Both the position numbers and the translations under genes were made by a program. 58,106 nucleotides of DNA. Origin: Caldifarciminota bacterium (GTDB lineage Bacteria; Hydrothermota; Tepidihabitantia; SM23-42). Location: the NCBI GenBank assembly GCA_020353055.1, contig CP070686.1, positions 1,420,738 to 1,478,843 of the forward strand, written 5' to 3'. The notes under the pieces were generated by a model. That model saw nothing but the letters and a program-made list of their open reading frames with translations, ran no database searches and was not told where the DNA came from. Below, in pieces: positions 45,229 through 55,262 of this stretch (positions are counted from its first letter, which is position 1; each line of letters begins with the position of its first letter).

Positions 45229-45789
45229 CTAATCTTTACTTTCCTCTGTAACTGATAGTATTTTCTTTATGAGATGGCCGGTCATGATCTTGTTCAGATG
45301 CTCAAAGCCGGCGCACCCATCGAGGTCCTGTCCTTTTATGTCCGTATAATATAATTCATCCGTCTCAGTTTTTTTCTTCTCGACTTTTACCGCATAATCC
45401 GCATCGAATATTGACATGAACTCCCGTACCGGCATTGCAAAAATACCCTTCTCCGAGTATAGTGAAATCAGTTTATCGATTTCTCTTCGGTCCTCACTGA
45501 GATGTTCGATTTCTTTCTCTATCTCTACGCGGGAGCTCGTTATCTTCCCAAACATAAATTGCATCTTTTCTGGTTCTTTGATTTCTTTGAGTTTATCCGC
45601 CCCCTTTTGGAGTACTCCCTCCAGTATCGTAACCGCCTGCTGAATTTTCTGTTTTGCTTCTGACAGACAGGTAAGATACTTGTGTATCACTTGAAAAGAA
45701 GGTATTTTCTCGAGGTTGTCATAGAACAGTTGTCCGTAGGGTTTACAGAACGGTCCTTTCTGGGGGTCTTCTAAGTCATCTAGTACCAT
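45229..45789 (-). CDS. Hypothetical coiled-coil protein downstream of enolase
   Basis: I do not recognise this family. 186 residues, rich in Glu and Lys, no signal or transmembrane segment, with long helical stretches (about 45-115), for example LSEAKQKIQQAVTILEGVL. Two or three cysteines (PFCKPYG, KYLTCLSEA) are scattered. It starts at an ATG with AAGGAGG 6 nt upstream and lies 13 bp after the enolase stop, so the two are co-transcribed. Confidence 0.55.
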   Translation of the reverse strand: MVLDDLEDPQKGPFCKPYGQLFYDNLEKIPSFQVIHKYLTCLSEAKQKIQQAVTILEGVLQKGADKLKEIKEPEKMQFMFGKITSSRVEIEKEIEHLSEDRREIDKLISLYSEKGIFAMPVREFMSIFDADYAVKVEKKKTETDELYYTDIKGQDLDGCAGFEHLNKIMTGHLIKKILSVTEESKD

Positions 45790-45802
45790 GGTTATCCTCC
45801 TT

Positions 45803-47116
<1,314 letters not shown>

Positions 47117-47183
47117 TCAATTCTATGATGACCTATTTTCTTTTGAATTTTATATACAAAATTGAAATTTCATATTCTTTCCG

Positions 47184-48032
47184 TCAGGCTTGCTCTGCTG
47201 CTCTCTTATTACTTCTCCCAAACATGACTTTGACGGTATCATGGGGGCATTTGTAGTAGCATTCGAGACAGCGTATGCATTCTTTTTGATTCGGACTATT
47301 ATGTACATTGATATCCATCGGACATATTTTATTGCAGATACCACATTTCGGATGTTTGCAGCCTGACTTGTCGACTTCAAAATGCACCAGGGAAAATCGA
47401 TTGAAAATCGAATAAATAGCTCCGATCGGGCAGAAAACACGGCAGAAGAATCGCTTTATGAGTATAGAAAAGATGATGACACCTACCAGAATTCCAACCT
47501 TTGTCCAGAATAACCAGCCGACGAGAGCCTTTATGTCTCCAGTTCTGTCGGCGAGCACTAAAGGAATACCTGCTTCGAGGATACCAGCTGGACATAGTTT
47601 ACAGAACCATGGTTCAAGCGTGATCCACGCTATGATACCGGCAACGCCGATCAACACGACATACTTTATGTATGTCATCCAGTGTGGTAGATTCATCTTA
47701 ATTGTCTTGAATTTGTGTAGTAAATCCTGGAGCATTCCGAACGGACAGACCCAAGCACAAGACATCCTACCGACGAGCATCCCGACGGTACCAAAGAATC
47801 CAAAGATATAGAAAGGGAAGAGGCGTAGATTGAGAAAATGCTGCAGGCCGCCCATCGGGCACGAGAATAGTGAAAGCGGACAACCCCAGCAGGTCAGAAT
47901 TGGCACGCAACCCCGTTTAAGTACTCCCTGGTAGATGAACCCGGTCCATATGGAGGGGATATAACCGAATTGGATGATCGACGCAATAATCTGTCCAATG
48001 CGGTGTGGTCTCAACCGACGATGCTTCTTCAC
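47184..48032 (-). CDS. NapH/RnfC-like membrane 4Fe-4S protein
   Basis: Polytopic membrane ferredoxin. Cys groups occur in membrane-loop motifs CWGCPLSLFSCPMGG, CAWVCPFGM, CKLCPAG and FCRVFCPIG, the NapH/CcoG-type pattern, and two 4Fe-4S motifs at the C-terminus (CGICNKICPMD and CIRCLECYYKCPHD). It should pass electrons between the membrane and soluble carriers. GTG at 48032 is chosen: it overlaps the stop of the upstream short frame as GTGA; a longer in-frame GTG at 48059 lies inside that frame. Confidence 0.78.
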   Translation of the reverse strand: MKKHRRLRPHRIGQIIASIIQFGYIPSIWTGFIYQGVLKRGCVPILTCWGCPLSLFSCPMGGLQHFLNLRLFPFYIFGFFGTVGMLVGRMSCAWVCPFGMLQDLLHKFKTIKMNLPHWMTYIKYVVLIGVAGIIAWITLEPWFCKLCPAGILEAGIPLVLADRTGDIKALVGWLFWTKVGILVGVIIFSILIKRFFCRVFCPIGAIYSIFNRFSLVHFEVDKSGCKHPKCGICNKICPMDINVHNSPNQKECIRCLECYYKCPHDTVKVMFGRSNKRAAEQA

Positions 48033-48176
48033 GGTTGCAATCCCATGCAGGACAGACACATCACCGAGCCGACCGTTTCGGTCTCTACGAAATCGCCTAA
48101 TTTACCCCCATACCAAATGTTACCAATGAAGGCAAGCGTTATTACTATGATGATAATAAGCACCAGTTTTCTCATA
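48029..48176 (-). pseudogene. Short membrane/CxxC peptide, apparently frameshifted
   Basis: An ATG at 48176 opens MRKLVLIIIIVITLAFIG (a membrane helix), but the frame hits TAA after only about 24 codons. The other frame from about 48110 reads on through FVETETVGSVMCLSCMGLQP and ends with a TGA that overlaps the ferredoxin GTG. Removing one A in the AAA at about 48118-48120 would join them into a small protein with a single membrane helix and a CxxC. Either a real +1 slip, an assembly error or two unrelated pieces. Confidence 0.4.
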
Positions 48177-48317
48177 GGACTCCCTTGAAAAGCGTAGCCT
48201 CAGACGGTAATAATACCACTGTCCCGCTTTGCAGGATCCTCGATTTTACTTGATTTGATTCATAACGAAAAATCGGGATAATCTTATTTGTTATCACCGT
48301 AATCTAAATGCGAAGCA

Positions 48318-49859
48318 TTAGAAGATGCTCGTAAGAACCATCTTAACACCCTTGAATGGTTCTTCGAATCGGCAGACGCCGCCAGAACAGATGAGGCCGC
48401 CTTTTTCAGCACCCACGCGGATCCGGAGGTTGTGCTTTGTGGTAAGATCAAGGCTCAACTCAGCAAGCGGCCAACTTGTTTGCGCACCAAGCTTATCTGC
48501 CATGCGTTCAGGTGCCTCTTCACTGCGTCGTTCATACCTTAAAGTAAACACGAACAGCTCAGGTTTGCCGATGGAAAAGGCAAGAGAATGGTCATAGTAG
48601 TCGAACGAACCTACAGTGTCAGTAGCAGTCACAAAGTTATGTTCATAGAGCGTTTCGATGAAGAACGAACCGAAGTTATATGTGAATTCAACATATGGTT
48701 TTGTTTCGCTTTTCTCTGTGAGTGGTAATTCGATGCTGTCCTTCACGAGCCTGTCCACTCCGGCGGTCAGTTCCATATCAAGGGTTGGATATGTTTGTAA
48801 CTTCACTCCTTGTTCGATGACCGCAGGCATTGTGCCGTTAGTGGTGAATATCTGCTCGAACATGCTTGCTGTCGTATCGTGTACGCTGATTTTGTTATAA
48901 TCCAATTCGGTGGTAAGGAAATCGAGCGGTGAATATAGTACCGAAGCGCCGAAACCGATCTCATCGACACCGCGGTTGACAGATATCCCGGATTCGATGG
49001 GCGTTACCGGTTCATTATAGCGGTAGTTTCTGTTATATGGGAAGCCAATCGTGTCGTAATCCATCATCTGGAAAGAGATACCGAGTCCTGGTATTGAGAA
49101 ACTTGTGCTGAAGAGCACACCTTCTCCTTTGAGCCGACCGCCGAGTCCAGGTCTTGTTCCGAGCTGCTGGGCGTACTCAAGATAGAAGTCAAAAGGGCCG
49201 ATTAGGTATCCAATGTTTCCGCCGTAGAGCTCGGTGAATGCTTCGGGCGTAAGGTTGGTTTCCTGATTGATCCTGACATAGCGTCCACCGAGAGCGACTT
49301 TTGGAATGAGTTTTGTTTCGAGATCGATCCCGCGTATCTGAGCCGTTGTATCATTATCATTCTTTATCGAATAAACATTTTCTTCAAAAAAGACATTGCG
49401 TGGTTTGCCGGAGAGGACCGTGAGTTCACTGTTGAAATATTTGAGGCCTGCCTGTATGCCGTAGAGCGATTTATCGATCTTGAAATCTTCATCCACAAAT
49501 TGGTTGAGGACGAGACCCCGTCCGAATGTTTTGTTAAAGCGACCGTACAAAATGCTGACCGGATCTCTGCTGTACTGGGCACTGTAGTCGAGATAGGATA
49601 GTTTCTGGGACTCTGGTAGTGAGGGGTCGGAAAAGAAAAAGGTGCCGCGTAGAGTAATATCACTGTAGGATAAAGAAAGTTTCAATTTTTCCTCAAGATG
49701 CTCTCTGTAATTCGTATCGCTTTCTTCATCTTCGAAAAAGACCCAGTATTCACCGTAGTTTGCGCCGCTCAGGCGCAGATCCTGTGCGTCTATTATGGAA
49801 ACAGAAAAGCAGATCAGCACAGTTGCCAGCAGTAGAATGAATCCATTTCTACTGCTCAC
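48318..49859 (-). CDS. Outer-membrane beta-barrel, DUF6029-like
   Basis: About 513 residues. A signal peptide (GFILLLATVLICFSVSIIDAQ) is followed by alternating polar/hydrophobic strands such as LSLSYSDITLRGTFFFSD and SILYGRFNKTFGRGLVLNQF, ending in VKMVLTSIF, a barrel C-terminus. The GRFNKTFGRGLVL and GIQAGLKYF blocks resemble DUF6029 proteins of Bacteroidota. GTG 49859 is chosen over a TTG at 49901 because it places the signal peptide right at the start. It is third in the operon with a selenocysteine-type protein and TlpA. Confidence 0.72.
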   Translation of the reverse strand: MSSRNGFILLLATVLICFSVSIIDAQDLRLSGANYGEYWVFFEDEESDTNYREHLEEKLKLSLSYSDITLRGTFFFSDPSLPESQKLSYLDYSAQYSRDPVSILYGRFNKTFGRGLVLNQFVDEDFKIDKSLYGIQAGLKYFNSELTVLSGKPRNVFFEENVYSIKNDNDTTAQIRGIDLETKLIPKVALGGRYVRINQETNLTPEAFTELYGGNIGYLIGPFDFYLEYAQQLGTRPGLGGRLKGEGVLFSTSFSIPGLGISFQMMDYDTIGFPYNRNYRYNEPVTPIESGISVNRGVDEIGFGASVLYSPLDFLTTELDYNKISVHDTTASMFEQIFTTNGTMPAVIEQGVKLQTYPTLDMELTAGVDRLVKDSIELPLTEKSETKPYVEFTYNFGSFFIETLYEHNFVTATDTVGSFDYYDHSLAFSIGKPELFVFTLRYERRSEEAPERMADKLGAQTSWPLAELSLDLTTKHNLRIRVGAEKGGLICSGGVCRFEEPFKGVKMVLTSIF

Positions 49860-50358
49860 ACTCGCCGCCTTGTTCGAATAGTTCTCTGACTTTTGCCACA
49901 ATTATTTCTTCGTCGCCAGGTTTGTAACCTTGATGCGTGAAGACTATTTTCTTATTCTGGTCAATGATGAAGAACGTTGGCATCGCCTGCACGTTGTATA
50001 GGTCCCGCATCATGTTCTCAGGATCAAGGACAACCTTATATGTCCACTTGTGGCTCGTGGCAAAAGGCTTTACCTTAGGCACGGAACGTGTTTTATCTTG
50101 GCTTAGAGCGAGAAGCGTTATATTAAGTGAATCGAATTCTTCAGCGTAGGGTTTCAGCGCGTCGAGTTCCTTTATGCACATTTTACACCACAATGCCCAG
50201 AAGCTCATCATGACCGGCCCATCGGTTAGCAGGGAGTCAAGAATAATGGTATTACCATCGACATCCTCGAGCGTGAAGCTCGGCGCATCGGATACCGTGC
50301 CTTCATCAGCAAATGTGAAAACCAACGGCAATATCAATATCAATGCCAACTTCTTCAT
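49849..50358 (-). CDS. TlpA-like thioredoxin-fold protein
   Basis: Exported thiol-disulfide protein of 169 residues with a signal peptide (MKKLALILILPLVFTFA). The active site is WCKMC (58-61) and the cis-Pro is in NVQAMPTFFIID; the IIDQNKKIVFTHQG tail is typical of TlpA/ResA reductases. It overlaps the selenocysteine-type protein upstream by 4 bp (ATGA) and the barrel gene downstream, so the three are co-expressed and could form a redox relay. Here both cysteines are normal. Confidence 0.88.
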   Translation of the reverse strand: MKKLALILILPLVFTFADEGTVSDAPSFTLEDVDGNTIILDSLLTDGPVMMSFWALWCKMCIKELDALKPYAEEFDSLNITLLALSQDKTRSVPKVKPFATSHKWTYKVVLDPENMMRDLYNVQAMPTFFIIDQNKKIVFTHQGYKPGDEEIIVAKVRELFEQGGECEQ

Positions 50359-51065
50359 TCTACCTCCTCGAATTGTTTTGTTGCAGAATGCATTATTTCC
50401 TTGGTGTCCATATTCTGGACAAAGACAACTGCGCGCATCTTATCGATGGGCATGGCATGGCTGAATGTGATCGCCGTATCAAGTGTATCCGGGAAGCCGA
50501 GTTCAATAGGGAAACGGTAGAGTTCCTCGCAGACGTAATTGAAGTCTTTTGCGAAACCCCGTATGCTGTCCTGGCAAACGGCAACGAATGTAAGCATTTG
50601 TCCTGCCGGTATCGTATCGGTAGTTACGATCGTGATCTGTATATCTCCCGCGCTTGCCGTTGCAGTTGCCGCCAACTCTAGATTATATCTTGGTGTATCG
50701 GCCTTAGCAGCAGTGATATATGAAGTATACGTGGTAATAAAAGCGTTGGGGTCTTGCTCGAATACCTGATCCGTTCCGTCGAAGATTGCCGTCGGGTAGA
50801 TCGGTGTGCCGTAGAGCGAATCACGTTCACTGAAGACAGCCGGGTTGCTGAATGTATGATTGTAGGAAATGATTGCAAGCGAGTCACCATACATATCCGC
50901 TATGCTATCGAGCGCCTGCTCCGCAGACGCACAGAACGGTCACATGTCATCCGTAAAGAACTCAATGAGCACAGTGCGATTGGTCGGTGCGGGCAATTCC
51001 GGCGCTTCTGAACAGAATATTGCCAGAATGGCTAATATGGGTAGAAAGATAATAATTTTCTTCAT
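50355..51065 (-). CDS. Predicted selenoprotein: Omp28-like thioredoxin-fold lipoprotein (U-P-F-C)
   Basis: One frame from ATG 51065 reads MKKIIIFLPILAILAIFC, a lipoprotein signal with lipobox Cys18, then LIEFFTDDM, an in-frame TGA (50940-50942, codon 42), then PFCASAEQALDSIADMYGD. So U-P-F-C takes the place of a C-x-x-C. From there the frame is open to the stop at 50355, with the Omp28-like FDG block (YPTAIFDG) and a beta-sandwich tail, total 236 residues with U. A stem with GGA tip begins within the 17 nt after the TGA. It is leaderless and co-transcribed with tlpA and a barrel gene. Alternative: a pseudogene, but the surrounding frame is intact. Confidence 0.8.
50912..50930 (-). promoter_or_regulatory. 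SECIS-like stem-loop of the U-P-F-C protein
   Basis: GCGTCTGC / GCAGGCGC form eight pairs (one G-U) closing a GGA loop. The loop begins 18 nt after the TGA, inside the 16-37 nt range of bacterial SECIS elements, and starts with G. Confidence 0.75.
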
Positions 51066-51070
51066 AGGAA

Positions 51071-51098
51071 ATTATATCGGTAAATACTTTGCTGTCAA
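51071..51098 (-). promoter_or_regulatory. Promoter of the selenoprotein-tlpA-barrel operon, leaderless
   Basis: Minus strand TTGACA (51093-51098), 16-nt spacer, TATAAT (51071-51076), 5 nt before the ATG at 51065. Confidence 0.8.
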
Positions 51099-51113
51099 TG
51101 TTTTTTGTTCTCC

Positions 51114-51143
51114 AAAAAAAAGGGGCAGGTGGATACCTGCCCC
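51114..51143 (-). terminator. Rho-independent terminator of the 51162-53123 gene
   Basis: Minus strand stem GGGGCAGGT / ACCTGCCCC (51122-51143) with a 4-nt loop and then a run of eight T. It stands between this gene and the next promoter. Confidence 0.88.
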
Positions 51144-51161
51144 ATAATACTAAGTCTCACG

Positions 51162-53123
51162 TCAATCGATTAAGATGATCTTCGCTGTTCCAGAGGCGTC
51201 TTGTGTGTCGAGACGGGCAAAGTAAATACCGCTTGGCAGTTTTCTGCCCAGATCATCACATCCGTTCCACATGACTGATGACTGATGACCGATGACAGAT
51301 AGTTGCCCGAAATCCTTCACCATGCGTCCATCTGCACTGTAAATGCTCAGTCTGGCGCTCTCAGCCGTGCCCGGAACCTCGTAGCCGATACTGACCAGGC
51401 CATTGGTGACGGTCGGTTTGACATTGAGCATGATTCTCGATGACACCAGGCTCGGCGTGTCGTGTTCTTCGATGCCAGTCTGTCCAGGCTTAAAAGTGGT
51501 GTAGCGAAGTGCGAATCCATCGGTTATCTCAGCGGCAAGTGGGTGGTAGATAGCATCCCGGAAGTATTGGATACCAAAGAACTGGTCCGGGCTTTCGATA
51601 CCGACTGTGTTGTCATCTTGCTGCATTGCATTCAAGTATTGAACAACTATCTCTCCGTCGCCGGTCGGCGTTGTGTAGTAGGCAGGATCAAGCACTATAA
51701 TCTCGAAATTCTCTTCATAGCCGCTCGGGTAATGCTCCACGCGGAAATATTCAATGATGAAGCGGTGGTTAGGCGCGTCGTAGTAGGTGTAGACATCACC
51801 AGCCATACCAGAATTCCCCGGGTCGAGATCATCCCACAATCCTGCTATCATAGCATCCGGTCCATCAACATCAGGTATTCCGCTATTGGTCCAGTCGGCG
51901 CTCGTGGTTGATCCCATTGCCACCCATCCGTTGGAACATACGGTGATTTGGGAGTAATTGTTTCCGTAGTAAGTGAATGTGAATGGAAGTGAGACGGTAA
52001 CACTCTGGTTATCATAGAAATTCAGAGACGTGCCGGGATACGTGCTTTGCGTGGTGTCGATTGCTATCCAGTCAAAATCTGGTGATTCAAGATGTGGACC
52101 GCCGGAATAAAAGACATAGTAACGGCCCGTGTCGCTAGGCGCGGACATTCCGATATTAAGATCAAAATCAATTGTGTCTGCAAAGCCAGCGTCGGTTGCT
52201 ATAAGTCTAAACGATACAACATGCCCCTGAGGAGCGGCCGGACTTACGGCGACCACGTACGGGTCAGAAGCATTCTCCTTGATTTCGTCCACCGCTATGG
52301 CACCAAAACCCCCGGAGTTGTCCACGATATTAACACGCGGGTCAGCTGTGCTCAGTGTGGTCGATAGATCACCAAGGGGTGCACCGCCCATGTTTATCAA
52401 TGTTGCTGTCAGGTCGACTGTTTCGCCAGGATCCATGCAGCCATTGTTGTTGCCGCTTGCGTCGTAAACAGTTGTCTGAATGAGGACCAAATATGGATCT
52501 GTTCCGTCGTAACCAAGGACGATGTCGTCAGCGGAGACCTCCGCTGTTTCGGTCGCCCCTCAGCAACTGATCATTGTGTCCATCAGTGTTACTTTCACCT
52601 TGCTGACCTGTTCCGGGTCAACACCGGGTAGGTACATCAACTCATCGTCGATGTTGAAACTGTAGCTGTGCCAATCATCATCCGTCACCGGTAAGAGGTG
52701 CATCGTCGCACCATTTACCCATGGACATTCATCTGTCATGTTGGTCACTCTGGTTTCACCGAGCAACGCGCCATCACTATCCAGATAGCCGACTATTACT
52801 GCTGAAGCCGCCCATATGCCTGGGTAATTGTCCCAGGCATACATTGCCGCATCGAATGATACATTGATGTTCGTCGTCGGTATATCTGTAGTTTGATAAA
52901 GGATGGCGTGACCCATACCAGTTGTGCCAGTGCCGTATTTGTACAAATAGACCTCATTATCAGGGTCTGGGTGATACGCAGTGCCTCTTGTTATCGTGAC
53001 ATCTGTTCCGTATGATGATTGAAACCAACCTGGCGAAAGTGGCTGTTCAAAATCACCGTTGGTAATGTAGTTGGTAGCGCCGCATAAGCCGACAATTACG
53101 GCTAATACCAGGCAATACCTCAT
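51162..53123 (-). CDS. Predicted T9SS-exported selenoprotein with CU motif
   Basis: A single frame from ATG 53123 to 51162, 653 residues with one internal TGA at codon 188 (52560-52562), just after SC. Domains: signal peptide (1-18); a jelly-roll carbohydrate-binding-like domain starting NGDFEQPLSPGW; TGA; an Ig-like domain starting NNNGCMDPGETVDL; a nidogen-like region with YYGNNYSQITVCSNGWVAMG; and a C-terminal T9SS-type sorting domain ending GIYFARLDTQDASGTAKIIL. The TGA is followed by a GGTC-capped hairpin. Neither half has a convincing separate start: the downstream half would need an internal TTG without a ribosome binding site. Single-gene unit with its own promoter and terminator. Confidence 0.82.
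52529..52546 (-). promoter_or_regulatory. SECIS-like stem-loop (AGCGGA / TCCGCT, loop GGTC)
   Basis: Seven-pair stem with loop GGTC, the same loop as E. coli fdhF, starting 21 nt after the TGA. Compare with the paralog stem at 54666-54683, where two pairs are changed on both sides. Confidence 0.8.
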
Positions 53124-53137
53124 ATTCAACCTCCTTT

Positions 53138-53173
53138 CAGGGATTTTTATGCCATATCGACATACAATCCCTG
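53138..53173 (-). promoter_or_regulatory. Leader hairpin next to the ribosome binding site
   Basis: In the 5' leader of the 51162-53123 gene, AATCCCTG (53166-53173 on plus) and CAGGGATT (53138-53145) pair over 8 bp with a 20-nt loop. The stem ends 3-4 nt before GGAGG, so it could modulate initiation. The role is speculation. Confidence 0.4.
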
Positions 53174-53201
53174 CTTTTGGATTTATAACTACTATATGGG
53201 A

Positions 53202-53229
53202 ATAATAACAAAATTGGGGTTGGTGTCAA
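53202..53229 (-). promoter_or_regulatory. Promoter of the 51162-53123 selenoprotein gene
   Basis: Minus strand TTGACA (53224-53229), 16-nt spacer, TATTAT (53202-53207), with a leader of about 70 nt containing GGAGG 6 nt before the ATG at 53123. Confidence 0.75.
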
Positions 53230-53296
53230 GTGCCAATCGCCTGTAGGAGCGTCTGTCTTCGCAATCTATTGATATTCAATCATCTACAGGTAGTAA

Positions 53297-53329
53297 TAAA
53301 AAAGGGGGAGTACGTGAGTACTCCCCCTT
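53297..53329 (-). terminator. Rho-independent terminator of the three-gene selenoprotein operon
   Basis: Minus strand: AAGGGGGAGTAC / GTACTCCCCCTT, a perfect 12-bp stem (53302-53329) with a 4-nt loop followed by a T-rich run. It ends the operon 57405-53347. The gap 53124-53346 otherwise carries only the divergent-looking promoter above. Confidence 0.9.
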
Positions 53330-53346
53330 GCCAGAGAAAAATATCT

Positions 53347-55248
53347 CTATTCGACCAGTATTATTTTCTGGGTTTCTGATTGATTTTCCGTATTCAATTT
53401 CACAAAGTATATGCCGGCTGGCAACCTACGACCCATATCGTCAGTGCCGTTCCAGAAAACAGATGACGCTTGATTATCGATACCTGATACCGGATCAAGT
53501 GCTTTGACCAAGCGGCCCATTGCGTCGTAGATTTTTAGCTCTATGTGTTCTCTACCATGTCCCGATACAAAGCTGATCTTGATCAGGTTGGAGAACGGAT
53601 TTGGAGCCACTTGGATAGTGGGTGTTTTCACGTCGAGTTTGGTTATTTCATCGACGCCCGTGGTTATGCCGAAGAAGTGCATTATGGAGTCGAGTAGTGC
53701 TTCTCTCGTAGAAGGCCCCGATGCATCGACAAGGCCGCCCAGTTCGAATGACAAGCCGACCGTCTTGTACCCTGCGTTTGCGTCATTGGCAACACCGCAA
53801 TCGTACATTTGATCACCGTCACGGAAGATTAAGAAGCCGGTACCGGTTGGACTGATGTGGTCGATGAAGGAGTTTTCGCCGGCATATTGGAAATTCATTT
53901 CGTCGGTGAAAGTGGTCATCTGTCCTACGAACGGGCCGCCATCACTGGTGCCATCATCAGTAGCGTTGATACCGAAGAGTGGGCAGAAATTGTAGCCGCT
54001 ACCCAGCGGATCATAATACCAAACATCACCGCCTTCGAGGTACATATTTCCGCCTGCTGTTAGATAATCTTCGAGCGCTGCTGCTTCCGGGCTTGTTGCT
54101 GTGATTACGTAATTGCTCGGGTAGATACCGACGCAGACGAATAAGGCACGGTACATCTCAAGGTCAGCACCTGACGGCAAGACGGTTGAGTAATTTCCGG
54201 TATAACCGAGATCGGACAAGATACTGTCCGTTGACATACCGGGTGCGGCTGTCGGGTCGGGATTCCAGACCATGAAATGATAGGAGCCGATAACGAAAGA
54301 GAAGTTGAAGGTATCGGAGAATGCACCGTCGTTTGCAATGAGCATGAAATCAGCGACGTGCCCTTGTGGCGTAGAGGTTCCAGCAGACAGCGTGTACGGA
54401 TCACTGGTATTTGTTTTTGTGCTGTCTACGGCGAGATACCCAAAGACACCGGAGTTATCAGTTATTGTGATGTAAGGGTCGCTTGACTCCAACGTTGTAG
54501 TAAGATTTGTGAAATCAACACCACCGATGTTCTTGATGGTTGCCGTTACGTCAACAGTCTCCCCAGGATCGATGCGTCCATTGTTGTTGCCGCTAACATC
54601 GAGAATCGTTCTCTCGAGGCAGGCAGCGTATGGATTTGAGCCAGTATAGTTGAGTACTACATCATCGGCGAAGACCTTCGCCGTCTCAAGCGTACCTCAG
54701 CCACTGTCCGCAAACCCGTACAGGGAAACTTCAATACATGCGATGTCTGTTGGATTGATCCCCGGTAGGTTGCTCAATTCAGTATTGATGTTGAATGCAT
54801 AATCATGCCAGTTAGAATCAGCAACCTGGATAAGACTGGACGTAGGACCGCTTGTCCATGGACATGCATAGCTGGCGGCATAGATCTTAGTGTCGCCCAG
54901 CAGATCACCCGTGTCATCCAGATAGGCGATGATCAGTGCGCCGGCTGCCCAGCAAGTCGTCGAATTACTCGAAGCATAGAGTTTGAGCGAGGCTGAGAAA
55001 TCAAGGTCAGTGGTCGGGATGTAGGTCATTTGATGTAATTTAACATAACCATCACCAGTACCCTTGTAGGCATAGACTTCATAATCCGGGTCAGGGTCAT
55101 ACGTCGTAGAACGATCGATGCTTGTGTTGTCGCCACTTTCTATCTGTGACCATCCAACACTCAAGTCCTGCTCGAAATCGCCGTTGGTAAGCAGTACACT
55201 GGCACTACCAAAAGCAACGAGCAATAATAGAATGAGATATCGGTGCAT
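53347..55248 (-). CDS. Predicted T9SS-exported selenoprotein, paralog of the 51162-53123 protein
   Basis: Frame from ATG 55248 to 53347, 633 residues, with one internal TGA at codon 184 (54697-54699) after DSG. Signal peptide (MHRYLILLLLVAFGSAS), jelly-roll domain with LLTNGDFEQDLSVGW, TGA, an Ig-like domain with SGNNNGRIDPGETVDV, an alpha/beta region with a glutamine-amidotransferase-like fold (ALEDYLTAGGNMYLEGGDVWYY) and a T9SS-type domain (PNPF, GIYFVKLNTENQSETQKIIL). The TGA falls at the same place as in its paralog, where ETAxVxADDxVL follows. It is the last gene of a three-gene operon. Confidence 0.82.
54666..54683 (-). promoter_or_regulatory. SECIS-like stem-loop (GGCGAA / TTCGCC, loop GGTC)
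   Basis: Seven-pair stem with loop GGTC starting 21 nt after the TGA. Compared with the paralog, pairs 1 and 5 changed on both arms (A-T to G-C, G-C to A-T) while the encoded residues changed from E to K and S to F: pairing, not protein, is conserved. Confidence 0.85.
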
Positions 55249-55262
55249 GGCACCCCCTTTAT

